Source: Psettodes erumei (taxonomy: Eukaryota > Chordata > Actinopteri > Pleuronectiformes > Psettodidae). Taken from it: DNA of 64,000 nt. The stretch is taken from assembly GCA_016785225.1 (NCBI GenBank), contig JAFBJZ010000107.1, positions 3,286,001-3,350,000 on the forward strand, in the 5' to 3' direction. Both the position numbers and the translations under genes were made by a program. This document shows, piece after piece, positions 1-11,600 of this stretch. Below the pieces are notes generated by a model, which was given only the letters and a program-made list of their open reading frames with translations, searched no databases and was not told the DNA's origin. Each line of letters starts with the position of its first letter. The first letter of the stretch is position 1.

Positions 1-2297
1 GTTGCTGACCTCAAGGTTAAAAACAAACCATCACGACCTTTTTACCAGAGCCACAAGTACACTGTTAGGCCATCTTATGCTCTTCCACTTGAGGCAGAAG
101 CCCTTGTCAGATGGAAGGATGGCTAAAACTTTCGGAGATGATAACGTGGCTAAAACTGTTTCTCTCTCCTGTGGCACAGTGGTGCTGAGGATTTGTTTTC
201 TTTTAAATTCAAAATCACGTGGAGGGGAAGCTAACTTCTCCTTTGCACTGGATGAGTACAGATGAGGTTGGTGTTAGCCAGCTACTCACAAGAACCACTG
301 ACGGTTCATTTGACGTGCACGAGGAGTTGATAAGTACCCCTCTTTGCACGACACTACCGAAGATATGATATTTCCCACGCTGTTTGCGCGGTTGTGAGTG
401 CGGTGGCTCGGACGAGACGTCAGCTGTTGTTACCCCTGGCGCACCAGCGACGCAGGGAAAACGCGCCGGATTCGCCGGGCTCCTCCAACAGAGCGGCTGG
501 ACTGTCCAATACTGCACTGCATCACACAGCAGGTGGGGACCCTTATTATCAGCGACCTGTTTATATCGTTATGAATGTGATATCCTTCTTAACTATTATG
601 GGCTTAATGAGGAAGATCCGAACTCATTACTCGTGAATGTTGATATTTTGTGACTGTTATTGTTCCTTAATGAATAGAGAAAATAATTTGAATGCATGCA
701 TGTTGGTACAATGCATTCTAGTTGCTGACGTGTTTTGTTCTTTATTAGTAGCTATAGAAGTGCAACGTCACAATCTGGCCATCTGGTAGTGAGGATAAAA
801 TATTTGCGTCCCTCTCTGTCACCAAAGTTTCCCATTCCTGCGTTCAGTGGTTCATCCCCAGTTCCCCCGCTGGAAATATTCGCTTGCACCTTGCGTCATC
901 TAGTGGTTGGATCACATCCTCCGCTCGGCGCCGCTGACCGTCTCCTCAGCAAGGTGAAAAGAGGGGGTTGTCTGCTTTTGTCTCCGGGGAGCTCCGGTCG
1001 ATGCCTCGTCCCACCATATGTCTGATCGCAGCTGCCAATCAACAGGTCAACGCGACCCCGGGGAGGCAGACACTGGTGGGGAAGAGATCAAACAGTGGAC
1101 CTCGGGGATGACAGATGCAGATAAAAAAAGGCAATAAAACATTGCTTCAAAGATGGCAACGGTGCACGGGGAGGCAAATTATTGTTAACAGTAATCTGCA
1201 GAATAGCGCCTCGCATTCTGATCGATTGACTATTATGGAGCCTTTGAAGCCGAGGCAACGCCAGACTATTGTTCATGGTGGGACACAACCAGAAAATAGC
1301 AGCTGGTTTTGGTGCAACTGGCTTCCTAAGCCTAAAATACTACTTACTTCTATGCAATCACGCTTTCTAATAGACTGGCAATTTGGGCTCCTCCGGGCTT
1401 CAGGCCCATTGAGTTATTCATACATTCAGCTGCAGTCCAACCACGACTAAACGTCAGAAAAAGAAAGCAAATAATCAGGAGAATAAAGTCAGATAAACAG
1501 TAAAAATGTAGTTCTAAATTTCAAAAACTTTTCTGTTAAATACTTTAGACCATCTACTTCAAATGTGTGTGTATGTGTATCAGCCAAAATCCACACCAAT
1601 TTAATCAGAAATATGTGGTTTGTTCAATTTAAAGTGTGCCCAAAGATATGCAAAAACAAAAATAAATAAATATTTAGATCAGGCAGATGTCAAATATAAT
1701 ATTTAAATTTGGCTGTCATCGTTGCCCATATTTTAGGAGTGTTTCTCAAACATTCATTCATTCAGCACTATAACCAGCATCACTATGTGATATCTTATGA
1801 ATTTAATGTAAGAGTCATGAAGTCAGAAGCCTAGACTAGTGAGACGAGTTATTCATTTAATTTTATTAAACCATTTCTTTGGGTTAAATCATTTCTACAG
1901 TGCTGCTAATGAGATGTGTACACAGGAGAAGCTGGAAATGGAAACCAGGGTAACCTACACTGAATTGATGGTAAAACCCTCCATTTTTTCATGTGTATCG
2001 CTTTGATCTTGTTGCATAGGTTCAGGCTTCATCCTGTGTTATGTGAACTGTTGTATATTAAGTCCATTGTCAATTCAATGAGATACATGTAAGCTAAAGA
2101 GAATCAGCTTTGGAATGCTGCTGTAAATGTGTGGTATTAAAACACGGCCATAATGTTTCATCGCCAGCTCAGCAGGACTGATCTTCTTACCTCACTCTCT
2201 GCTAATCAGGAACAAATCTTTGTGCCTTAATCTACGGCCCCCCTGCCCCTCCACCCATCTCATTAGATTAAGAAAATGACATGCACGTATGAACACA

Positions 2298-2321
2298 CAT
2301 ACACACACACACACACACACA
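2298..2321. repeat. (CA)n microsatellite
   Basis: Dinucleotide CA run in AT-rich intergenic DNA, interrupted once by a T near its start. Confidence 0.9.
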
Positions 2322-2495
2322 GACACAAAGAGAGCTCATGACCTCAATCTCACTCCCCTAGAAAGGTAGTTAATTGGAATTTTGTGTGACCTTTGCGCAA
2401 CGTAAATTATGTCATTTACAGGATTTTAACAGTTTTTGAACTTGTATGACAGGAAAAACATGATCAAAATCCTTATTGTGCTACACACATAATGT

Positions 2496-2537
2496 GTGTT
2501 TGTGTGTGTATGTGCGTGTGTGTGTGTGTGTGTGTGT
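2496..2537. repeat. (TG)n microsatellite, interrupted
   Basis: Imperfect TG repeat with TTTG, TATG and GCG interruptions. It lies about 175 bases after a CA tract on the same strand, so the two could in principle pair. Confidence 0.85.
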
Positions 2538-3596
2538 ACAACAAACATATGCAACCAAATTAAAGCCTTAAAGCTGGTGAATTGAAGAGGATTTGATGCA
2601 GAGAGCAATTCATGGGAATTAAGCAAATTAGGTCTCCAATTAGCTGCTGACATTGAATAGGAAGATTTGGTGAACAAAAATTAATTAGATGGATTTGTCA
2701 TTGTTCTAATGAACATCGCCAGAAAATAACTGTTGTGAATAACACCCTCTTTCTCCAGCTCCCCGTCTCTCTCTCTTAAACTTTATCCCTTTGACATATT
2801 GTTTGTCTATTCAGAATCTAATTTCATGTCAAATATTGCCTTATTCAAATATTCAATAATTTGCAAATAAGAAACCCACATGAGCTGAGACAAACAAACT
2901 TCAGAAAAGTCAATGTATGACCTAATCCTGTTTGGCTGGAGCAATGGGGATGTAAATGCCAACCTTTGCAAGTCAGAGAGGAATTTCACTATTGATGTGA
3001 GAACCGGACAGGTACAAATTTGACTTGATTCTTATCGTGGTAATATTTTAGGAGCATCTCATGACTGAACTGTCCTTGTTTGAGAGACAGCTTCAGTTGT
3101 TGCTTTTAGTGTGTGTTTAGTGTGTTCATTTTTAAAGTAGCTTTATGTTCAGCATGAATTTGAGCATATCTTTCAGTATTTAATTGGCCTCATATTTCTG
3201 CCCAGACTGGTTTATGTATACAAACTGGACTCAGCCCCTAAAAAAGCCCTCCTACCTCCCAATAAATCAGTGTCCCTCCCTCCCTCCCTCTCTCTCTCTG
3301 AGTCCTTCCCTTTCCTCTGCTTCCTTTATCCCAGACCTCCTGTGGTCCCCCTCTTTCTGCAGCAGCGGTTACAGATTACACTGTGTGATAAGCTTCCTAT
3401 TTCTTGAAACTATTTGGGATTGCTCAGATTATCTGGCCTTATATCTTTGGGAGCTGGCTTTGGGAAGCCTGATTTTAGTCTCTTAATGCAGAAGATTTTG
3501 CATCCCGACAGCTTTGATTAATTAGCATCTAATAGTGGGTGGTATTTTAGCAAGGGGCTCACTTTTAGTTCTATCTGCATACACAGGCAAGTACAA

Positions 3597-3598
<2 letters not shown>

Positions 3599-3634
<36 letters not shown>
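3599..3634. repeat. (AC)18 microsatellite
   Basis: Uninterrupted AC repeat about 315 bases beyond the 3' end of the foxq2 coding region. Confidence 0.95.
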
Positions 3635-3636
<2 letters not shown>

Positions 3637-3948
3637 CACTGAGGCAGATTAAAACACATCAGTTAAATTCAATAGGATTTAATATGATTATATTCCTGGT
3701 AATCTAAAAACATTCAGAATACAAATGAAAGAAGTGCAGTATCTTTAAAGATTCATAAATGTTATTTCATCATTAAATGTTCTAAACTCAGTTTGACCTT
3801 TCTTACAAAGCTGAATATCTTGTATTAATGTCCAACTTCATATCAGTTTTAACATAATCTAATGACATGATCATTAGCAAAACAAGGCTCTAAAATGTCT
3901 CTCTTGCCCAAAAACTCAGGCCCAACTCGTACCAAGTACAGTTCACAC

Positions 3949-4323
3949 TCAAGGTAATGAGGCATGCAGGCCCGAGTGGAGCCCAAATTGGGGCTGCACA
4001 AAGGACCAAGGCCAGTAGAGCCTGGGTGCCACGCAAGACAGAGGGAGTGCTGGGGCTTGAGGACAGCACCAGCAGGTCGTTCTGTGGGGGCGGGCCAGCG
4101 CAGGGTGGTAAGGGGAGTTCAGGGACGAAAGGGGGACCTGTCCAGCCACCCTGCGTACCCTCCGCCGTGCCCTGCGGCATTGATAGTCACCGTTAGAAAA
4201 GTCCTGATAGTTTGATGGGTGAATTGCCCAGAAGTGGCCTTTACCATTGTCACTGCGGCCTGCTTTGATGAAGCAATCATTCAAGGACAAGTTGTGACGC
4301 ACACTGTTCCTCCAGTTTTTATC
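3949..4323 (-). CDS. foxq2: foxq2 coding exon 2
   Basis: Begins after a pyrimidine-rich acceptor ending CTACAG, with codons for DKNWRNSV, and carries the recognition helix, wing region and C-terminal tail to a stop at 3951-3949. The intron before it is 716 bases and shows no other feature. Confidence 0.85.
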   Translation of the reverse strand, partial: DKNWRNSVRHNLSLNDCFIKAGRSDNGKGHFWAIHPSNYQDFSNGDYQCRRARRRVRRVAGQVPLSSLNSPYHPALARPHRTTCWCCPQAPALPLSCVAPRLYWPWSFVQPQFGLHSGLHASLP

Positions 4324-5540
4324 CTGTAGGAGCAAGAAAAGAATTGTTGTTAGGCCCAAAGCAAATAAGAGTTAAACAGTGGGTGACCCCATTTGAAAAT
4401 TAACATAGGCGGCTGTTAAGTATCACTGATCCTCCTCAGGATGTCACCTTGTCCTGTTGTTGGCAGGATGGGCAATAGCGTGTCAAGACTGCATATGATC
4501 ACAGTAAGACACAACACCCTGAGTTACCTTTTTAGCACATCAAACCAGTGATCAACTTTAATCCACTAGACTGTGTCCAAGCTGTTGTTGCACCTGGTAA
4601 AGGCAGAGGCAGTTTGCAACCTAGCAACAGGATTACTTTATTTGTGAATTCGCCAACAAGAAGATCATCTAGTGTCCCTCCAAGCACCTAATTGCCTAAC
4701 CACTCAGACAGATTACCTACGCCAAGTAGGTCGCTTCACTTGTGAAATGGCTGCCACATTATTTTTCCGCACCTAAACTAAACTAAACACGATGAAGGCA
4801 AAAGTGCTTTCTCATTATCTGTCTCATGATTGTCATATGGGTTAACAAACTAATAGAGCGTGATTCATTTCAAAATACTCCCCTAGACAGCAACCACCTG
4901 CTTCGTAGAGTTAACTTCACGTTATCAACCAGTTTTACTTTCTGAATTAATACAGCAGCTATTTTCTGGCTGTGAGATATATGTTGTTCTCAACCTGCCA
5001 AGTAAATAGAAAGACACAACAACACAGACATGAACGTACCTTACTCTTGAAGTAAGGGTAGTGGTCCATGATCCATTGGTAGATGTCACATAGCAGCAGT
5101 TTCTTCTGCTCAGATGCCAGAATCGCCTTGGAGATGAGTGCAATGTACGACTGGCTGGGTTTGTCCGCAGACTTCTCTGGGCTGCCGCTGATAGATGTGG
5201 TGGTGGTCACTTCCTCCTCCCCTTCCTCCAGTTGCTCTTCATCCCCCTCCTCTTCTTTGACTTTCCTTGCGTCGGTGTCTACCTCTGACCTCTGCTGCTG
5301 CTTCTCCTGTATCTCAGAGCGAATCCCCAATCCGTGTTTAGGATTCTGATGATTTAGCATGTTGTTCACTGTCTGCTCTGCCGTACGACTTCCTGTCGCG
5401 TCTTCTTTCAAACCTTTGACTCCTTTATTGAACAGAAGGTAGTCAATAGTGAAGCTCAGTCCCAGCCTTTCTCGAGAGCCAGTGTGGATGCTCCTTTCCT
5501 CCATTGTCATTTCTGAATTAAGATATCTCAGACTCATCAC
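3949..5540 (-). CDS. foxq2: Forkhead box Q2 transcription factor (foxq2), two exons
   Basis: This is a DNA-binding transcription factor of the forkhead family, expected in the nucleus. Coding exons on the minus strand are 5540-5040 and 4323-3949, joined in phase 0, giving 291 aa. Residues 30-37 (FTIDYLLF) resemble an engrailed-homology-1 Groucho-binding motif, which FoxQ2 proteins are known to carry. Residues 90-120 are acidic and Ser/Thr-rich. The forkhead domain covers about 127-225: QSYIALISKAIL, then LLLCDIYQWIMDHYPYF, then recognition helix NSVRHNLSLN (about 172-181), and the basic tail RRARRRVRR. The KLLLCDIYQWIMDHYPYF block and the basic tail fit FoxQ2 best. The forkhead is split by an intron after FKSK. 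The usual Met after ISLAI/IAMAI is Lys here (ISKAIL). The start is the first of two adjacent Met codons. The C-terminal tail (226-291) is low complexity apart from APRLYWPWSF. The gene is transcribed away from pias4. Confidence 0.85.
5040..5540 (-). CDS. foxq2: foxq2 coding exon 1
   Basis: Encodes residues 1-167: EH1-like motif, acidic linker and the first half of the forkhead. It ends AAG with a GTACGT donor at 5039-5034, phase 0. Confidence 0.85.
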
Positions 5541-5983
5541 AGAAGCTTGAATGGTTCCAAACTGACTGATGATTATCAGGTGATAAATGGAAAGCCTTTT
5601 TCCAAACAGTCCTCTCTGAATTGTGTGTCTCGAGTTTCACAGCATCACTGTTCTCTTATTAAAATTAGGACCCTTCACAAACTGAATGCCTCAATGCCCC
5701 TCGCTTCTTTCGTCGAAGACTTACTGTTGACAAGATCACAGATAAAGATGAGCCTCTCAACTGTTGTTAACCCCGATGTGCTCATGAGCGACACAATCTC
5801 AACCTGTGGAAATGACGTCAGTCTTGAAGACTAAATACGGCCACTTTGCTCGCCAGCGGGGTTCAATTAAATGGTTTCGCCTCTGTAATAAATTTGACCT
5901 GATCAAAACTTCCTTCCAAATATCCAACAGCGTGTTGTTCCTGAATGGAAGAGCTGTAAGCGTCACAGTCGCGAAGGTGACTC

Positions 5984-5991
5984 TATTTATA
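5984..5991 (-). promoter_or_regulatory. TATA-like box upstream of foxq2
   Basis: Reads TATAAATA on the minus strand, about 445 bases ahead of the foxq2 start codon. If used, transcription would begin near 5955 and the leader would be about 415 bases. The position and core sequence are seen; use as a promoter is inferred. Confidence 0.4.
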
Positions 5992-8640
5992 TGACTCTGA
6001 ATGTGTCCCTCACAGAAAGGGGCAAAGAAGGCACAGGGGAGGTCCAGGTAGGGGGTCTCAATTGAGGCGGATTATTTTTATTAACCTAAGCAAATCTTTG
6101 TAATTACGGGAGATTAAACACTCAAGATTTAGTAAGACATGGTGTGCAGAGGATGGATGCTGTAGAATCAAAGACCTTTTACATGTCAGTGTTATCCTGT
6201 TAAAGTTGTTTTGTCCATGCAGATGATGTCCAAAGAATTACTTCAGCTACCACACCACAGAGCAGTAATCAATAACTAAATTTTGGAGAATAAAAAACAC
6301 AGATTCAAATAAATCAAGCAGTTGAAGTGTATGACTGAAAAAAGAATTAATTTCCATTTGGTGAAATGAACCTTTTTAAAAAAAAAAATTGTGGCTCCTG
6401 TAATCCAATTCCCAGCTGTTATTGTTAGAAACTTCATTACGTTTTTGTTATTAGACACTGGAAATGTTATTTTTTTATATGCACATATGTACATACAACA
6501 GTAATGTTTTTCCATGTGTGGATTACTTCAGCAAAGATATTATTTAAGAATCTTCTCAGAAATTAAAGATAAGATGCTTCCATATTATATTGTATTGTAT
6601 CTTTAATAGTCCAATGGGTATTTTAAAGACCAATTATGGTTTGTTTTTCATAAAATACGCCTCCCTTAATTTGAACAGGTTAGTAATCTATAATGATATA
6701 GTACAACTGTAGTACTGACTATACATTTGATTGAATTGTTAAATTTATGATGTGTGCTTTGATTGTGATGATGAATTGATGTCAACAATTACAGATTTCA
6801 GGTTTTTTCATGGTTTATGCTGAAATACAGCAGGCAGCAGACAGTTTATGTTGTTTATGTTAAGATATACAGGTCAAATGTCTACAAATCAGACCCTTGT
6901 GAATTACAGTTTCAAATGTTGACTTCAGAATTGTGGATTTTAATTTTGACACTCATTTGATATGACTGACATTTTATTGATTAATTAATTTGTACTGTGA
7001 ACTATTTTTACAATGAAGAAAAGCCAATAGTTTTTTGGTCTTACTAAAGCACCTGTTCCATCTTCAAACATAGTGTGATTTAATTAATTGAATCCCCCCT
7101 ATACTCAAAACCTTTAAAAAATTTAGAAAATTGAGTCATTTAAGCAGTTAAATCAAAATGTAAACATGTCATTGCTCTCATATTCTATATCTGCTTCCTC
7201 CAGCAATTTCCTGAAATAGTATCACACTTAAACTGATCTGAAACAAATAAAGGTTATTTTAACAATGTCTGAGTGCACAAATCTATACTTAAGGAGTTGT
7301 AGAAACTGAATGACCTGCACAATAGATATATTTATTTGCCCACACTAGCACCACATCAGTCATCACATTGGTCTAGATAACTGTAATAGTTCAGATGAAG
7401 ATGGATCTGCTTTGTTCTGTCAGTTTAACACAGGGCATGAATTAAATGTCAGGTCAAATCATGGACCATATTGCCCTCTTCTGTTTAAATAATGGAACAC
7501 AAAATATAGGCTATGCACAACACACAGCTCTATGCTGCCTTTACATTAGCATACATTTGTACAGTAATCAGATATATTCATTTTATGTAGATTTGTGCTT
7601 AATGTGTTAAAATATGAACCAAATTACAGTAAAAAATACTATATACTGTATATAAACAGTATATATATCACACCCTGTATTGTAGAGCAAAATCGCTCAT
7701 ATTGCTCTGTAATTTGGGTCTGCGTAAACTAAATTTAGATATGTGTATTATTTCATAACTTAATGTTATATTTCCTGTATCTTATATGTTTCATTGACAA
7801 ACTAAAATATATTGTTAACCTTTTCCCTAAACCAGCATAGTGGCAGAGCCAGTTGTCCTTTTGAATGTACAGCAACGTTTTATTGATGTTTCACATCCAA
7901 AGTAAAGCCAAAGCAAAACACACCATGTTATTACATGATCCTGCAATTCCTTCAATTGATTTTTGTGTTTCCATGAGGCTATTCTTTGCCACATATGAAG
8001 AGTTTTTTTGAAAATCTGGCCTGGATTACCAGAGGAAGTGTAAATGTGTCCCGTGCATACTTATTTCCATGTTGCTAAAAGAGTGACACAACATAGTATT
8101 TGTGTTTTAGACACTGTGTGGCTTGTCCGTACATTGACGTGTAAATGTATTTTGTGAATTACTCATTTTCTTTCAGTAGTGAACATACCTTAGACAAAGC
8201 ATCAACTCCACATCTCACGGCATGAGGTAGAACCTGAAGTGGAATATTATGCTCGGAAGGGATCCGAGAGGACCATGCGACCAGATCCAATTGACACCCC
8301 ATGCTTTTCATCCACATTGAATTTCAACAGTTTTCAAGACGTACATTCATAATACTTACATACTATAAAACCGAAACACTATGGATATCAAAACACTTTG
8401 ATACGTGCTAACATTAATAGACACCGAGGCCTATTTTGGAGATGAGACCTGTCTCTTAGTGTTTTTAAAAACTTGTACTGTAACTTTAAAAAACTGCAAT
8501 CCCGCCCATTTTGTTAGATGCGCTTCGGGCTCTGATTAAACCCGCACTATGGTTGGCTAAAATTGCCCTTCCATCAAAGCAGACTCTGCGTTTCATTGGT
8601 GAAAGACTAGCCTTCGTCTCTGACTCTCGCGGTACTGCTG
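5992..8640. other. AT-rich intergenic spacer between foxq2 and pias4
   Basis: The two flanking genes are divergent, so this spacer holds both 5' regions. No coding sequence is recognisable. A 10-base perfect inverted repeat (7640-7649 with 7656-7665, loop six bases) lies in an AT-only stretch. From about 8500 base composition turns GC-richer, with an inverted CCAAT box (ATTGG, 8597-8601) roughly 50 bases ahead of the pias4 start codon, fitting a TATA-less promoter for pias4. Confidence 0.6.
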
Positions 8641-8647
8641 CACGAAG
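8500..8647 (+). promoter_or_regulatory. pias4: Probable pias4 promoter and 5' leader
   Basis: The stretch just ahead of the start codon is CpG-containing in contrast to the AT-rich DNA before it. It contains an inverted CCAAT motif and no TATA box, as is usual for housekeeping genes. The exact transcription start cannot be read from sequence. Confidence 0.45.
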
Positions 8648-8674
8648 ATGGCGGCCGAACTGGTGGAAGCGATG
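8648..8674 (+). CDS. pias4: pias4 coding exon 1
   Basis: Nine codons (MAAELVEAM). The donor is GCAAGT, not GT; only this boundary keeps the frame into exon 2 (NMVKSFRVSDL). Confidence 0.85.
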
Positions 8675-11600
8675 GCAAGTAGAGCTTGACTAGCATTGGT
8701 TTGATGGGAGACGGGCGCGGGAGTGTGGGTTAAAACTCAGCCCGGTCGCGTAGAAACCAAGGGCTTTGGATGAATATCGTTAAGAGTTTGTATTGTTACA
8801 AATGTGGCGTATTACGTTCACGACGAAACGAACTAGCCTGCGCTGCTAATATAACTAGCCTGCTAGGTAGTGTTAACTAGGCAAGTGCGTTGGTTGAGCT
8901 AGCATCACGCTGGCTCTTAGACAGAAAATGAATGATGAGACCACACAAACATTTGGGGGTTTGCTGCTAGCGTGCTTTCCGGCGTGTTAATGTGTGAAAT
9001 TCTTTGATTTACAGTAATGTCTTTCTGTAGTTAGCCGAATACTTTGTCGAGCTGTGCACCTGTCAAAATGTCCAGTTGCCATGATTGAATACCGATAGCC
9101 CAATCTTAAGAGAAGCTAACCAGCCGATAGCGGCGGCTATATTGGTGATGTTGAATAAACCACCACATTACTGACTTTCTGGTTGCAATTTTCGCGCAGC
9201 TCTTCCATCTGAAGCCCAGTGGACAGCCGCGTTATTGTGCAAATCAAATGTAGACACGGGGCTCGCCGTTAAAGCATGCGAGACGGCTCAGGTTTTCCCA
9301 TCACAACATTTCGTTTGTTGCGCTTCAAAGTCCCATGCTCTGTGTTGCTGCTGCCTGTGAAATAAACATTGTCATTCAGACTGTATGTTTTGTCTTGCAT
9401 GGCCGGTCCTCTATAGCATTGTATACAAACGTAAAGTGCGTTCAACTATGGAAACAGAAAACTAAAATAATCGTAATCTGGAGAGTAAAATAGACCTCTG
9501 ACTCTAAACATTGCATTCCGTTGCATTGTCTAAACTTCTCATTGGGAGCATTGAAAGAGTAAACGCACACGATATGCTTGTTTTGTTTGTCTTCCACTCA
9601 AAGTTTTGTTGTCTCTTCTGGACACATGAATATGTAAATCTTCAGCGATCGATGTAAATGGAAGTTAACATTCCACGGCAATTGATTGATTGATTTGATG
9701 ACGTCCATCTCTTTGAATTTTGCAGAACTTAGCTAGTTTTTAAATGTGCATTTTTACCTCATGATCCTGTAAACAGATTTTAGCGTTCACGTCAATACGT
9801 TGCAAGGTAAACTACACCCAACCCCCTTTTTCACGTATTATTAGTTGTGTGTTTTAAAATGTTTGTTTTTCTTTGAATGGATTACTTTTAGCCCTTAAAT
9901 CAAGTCTAGTTCATGTCTTTTCTTTTCAGTCAATTTAGCAGTTGTCAGGTAAGAAGTCTTACAAAGAAAGAAACTATCCGATTTATTTTGCGGATATGAC
10001 AGAGTATGTTTGGAACTTGAACCAGTCACTTCATAAACTCGCATAATAAACACAAACATACCTGAATGCATTTCCAGCTTGGTTCACACAGTTGGGCAGT
10101 GGCACAACAAGTGATACCTTCATGGCATCATCCCTCAAACTTGCTCTGTCTACAAACCTCAGCGTCCCTGTGTGTTATATCTCAAATTTTGTCTTGTCCC
10201 TCTCGCAGAACATGGTCAAAAGTTTCCGGGTCTCAGACCTACAGACGCTGCTGGCCTCAATGGGTCGCAGCAAAAGTGGGCTGAAGCAGGACCTGGTGGG
10301 GCGTGCACTGAGGCTGGTGCAGACTGAATACAGCCCGGAGCTTCTGAAGAATGTCAGGCAGCTCTACGAGTCGCGCTTCCCCAAAACATCTGGATGGCTT
10401 GCAGCACGGCGTCCCGAGGGCGTCTCAGTTGCCTACTCATCCCTCAGCTCCTCCCCCACTGCCACCTCTCAGGGCGCAGACTACCTCAACGGCATTTCCA
10501 AACCGATCCCCACACCCGCGGCAGAGGTCAAGCTGGTGCCCCTGCCCTTCTACCAAACGTTGGAGACACTGTTGCCACCGACAGAGCTAAGTAAGTGCAG
10601 ACTATTCAGTGTTTCTAATATTAATCATTTTGAAGAAATATGATGTCCCCTACTAAGTTATTCAACTAAATACTCTGTTGTAATGGAATATGTCTGCACT
10701 TGTTTGCAGTTGCCCAGAACAATGAAAAACTGCAGGACAGTCAGTGTATATTTGAGTTAACACCAAACCAAGCAGACCAGATCAGAAATGCAAGGTAAGA
10801 ACAATTCCGCCCACGTCTGCACTGCTCAGTTAACACCAGCTTGATTTAAAATATGTAAGTGACGCCCATTTTCGTTTGTGACCCTTTACTTTTTCAGCGA
10901 GCTTCGTCCAGGGATCAGATCTATCCAAGTTGTTCTTAGGTAAGTTGCCACTCAGTTTTATAGCTGTTTTACAGTCCTTTTGTCTGGATCATCACAGTAT
11001 TTTAATGTTCCCCACAGTCTTCTTTGTAAAATGGTTTGATGTTAGTTTATGTGAACAGTCAAGTTCTGAAGTACTCAGCCACAAGACTTAAACGATCCAA
11101 ACAGTCAGTCATTCTAATGATGATGATCTTTGTGTCTTTTGTCGCTCCCTGTTGCAGAATCTGTTACACAGACTCCATTGGTGTCCAGGAGGACCAGTAT
11201 CCTCCCAACATTGCTGTCAAAGTCAACCAGTCCTACTGTCATGTGCCCGTGAGTTGATTCGCTTCTTTGAGCTAAGCCACACCTTTAGAAGTGTGACTAA
11301 TGCAGGGGAGATCTTCTGTTGTTATCATAGAATTTTCTCAGTGATTACTGTAAGCCATCTGTTTTATAAATACAGTCACTGAGTCAGTCAGTGGCTGACT
11401 AACTGCCTGTTTCATGGCTAACCTGGCACAATAATGTATGGTAGTGATGGATTAGCCAACCTAATGCAGGTAGATGTTGAATAAGGCAAGAAAGAAGAAC
11501 ATCCAGGTACGGTTCGGTGTTAGCCAACAGGAACACAGCCGAGACTTTAGGCAGAAACCTTTTCAGCCTGCACTCTCTGTGTGTTGCTGACGATCTATTG

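Larger units (their letters stand above)
1..3948. other. Non-coding region downstream of foxq2
   Basis: No open frame here resembles a known protein and none can be assembled into a spliced gene. The first 1.1 kb has two modestly CpG-containing patches (about 370-520 and 890-1060) that could be regulatory or a leader exon of an unseen gene. The remainder is AT-rich, with (CA)n/(TG)n tracts and a homeodomain-site-rich stretch near 2560-2760. It may contain the 3' UTR of foxq2; an ATTAAA on the minus strand at 3678-3683 is a possible poly(A) signal. Confidence 0.6.

Noticed and set aside
896..909. CTCF-like match on the minus strand (CCACTAGATGACGC)
   Set aside because: One central G of the core is replaced by A and there is no supporting context; left out of the loop argument.
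735..1025. Small ORF in the CpG-containing patch near the left edge
   Set aside because: No similarity to any family I know and no splice partner; the patch is better described as possible regulatory DNA.
10126..10208. Alternative upstream start for pias4 reading into exon 2 from the intron
   Set aside because: The in-frame ATGs lie in the intron before a clear acceptor, and the family N-terminus is supplied by exon 1 at 8648.
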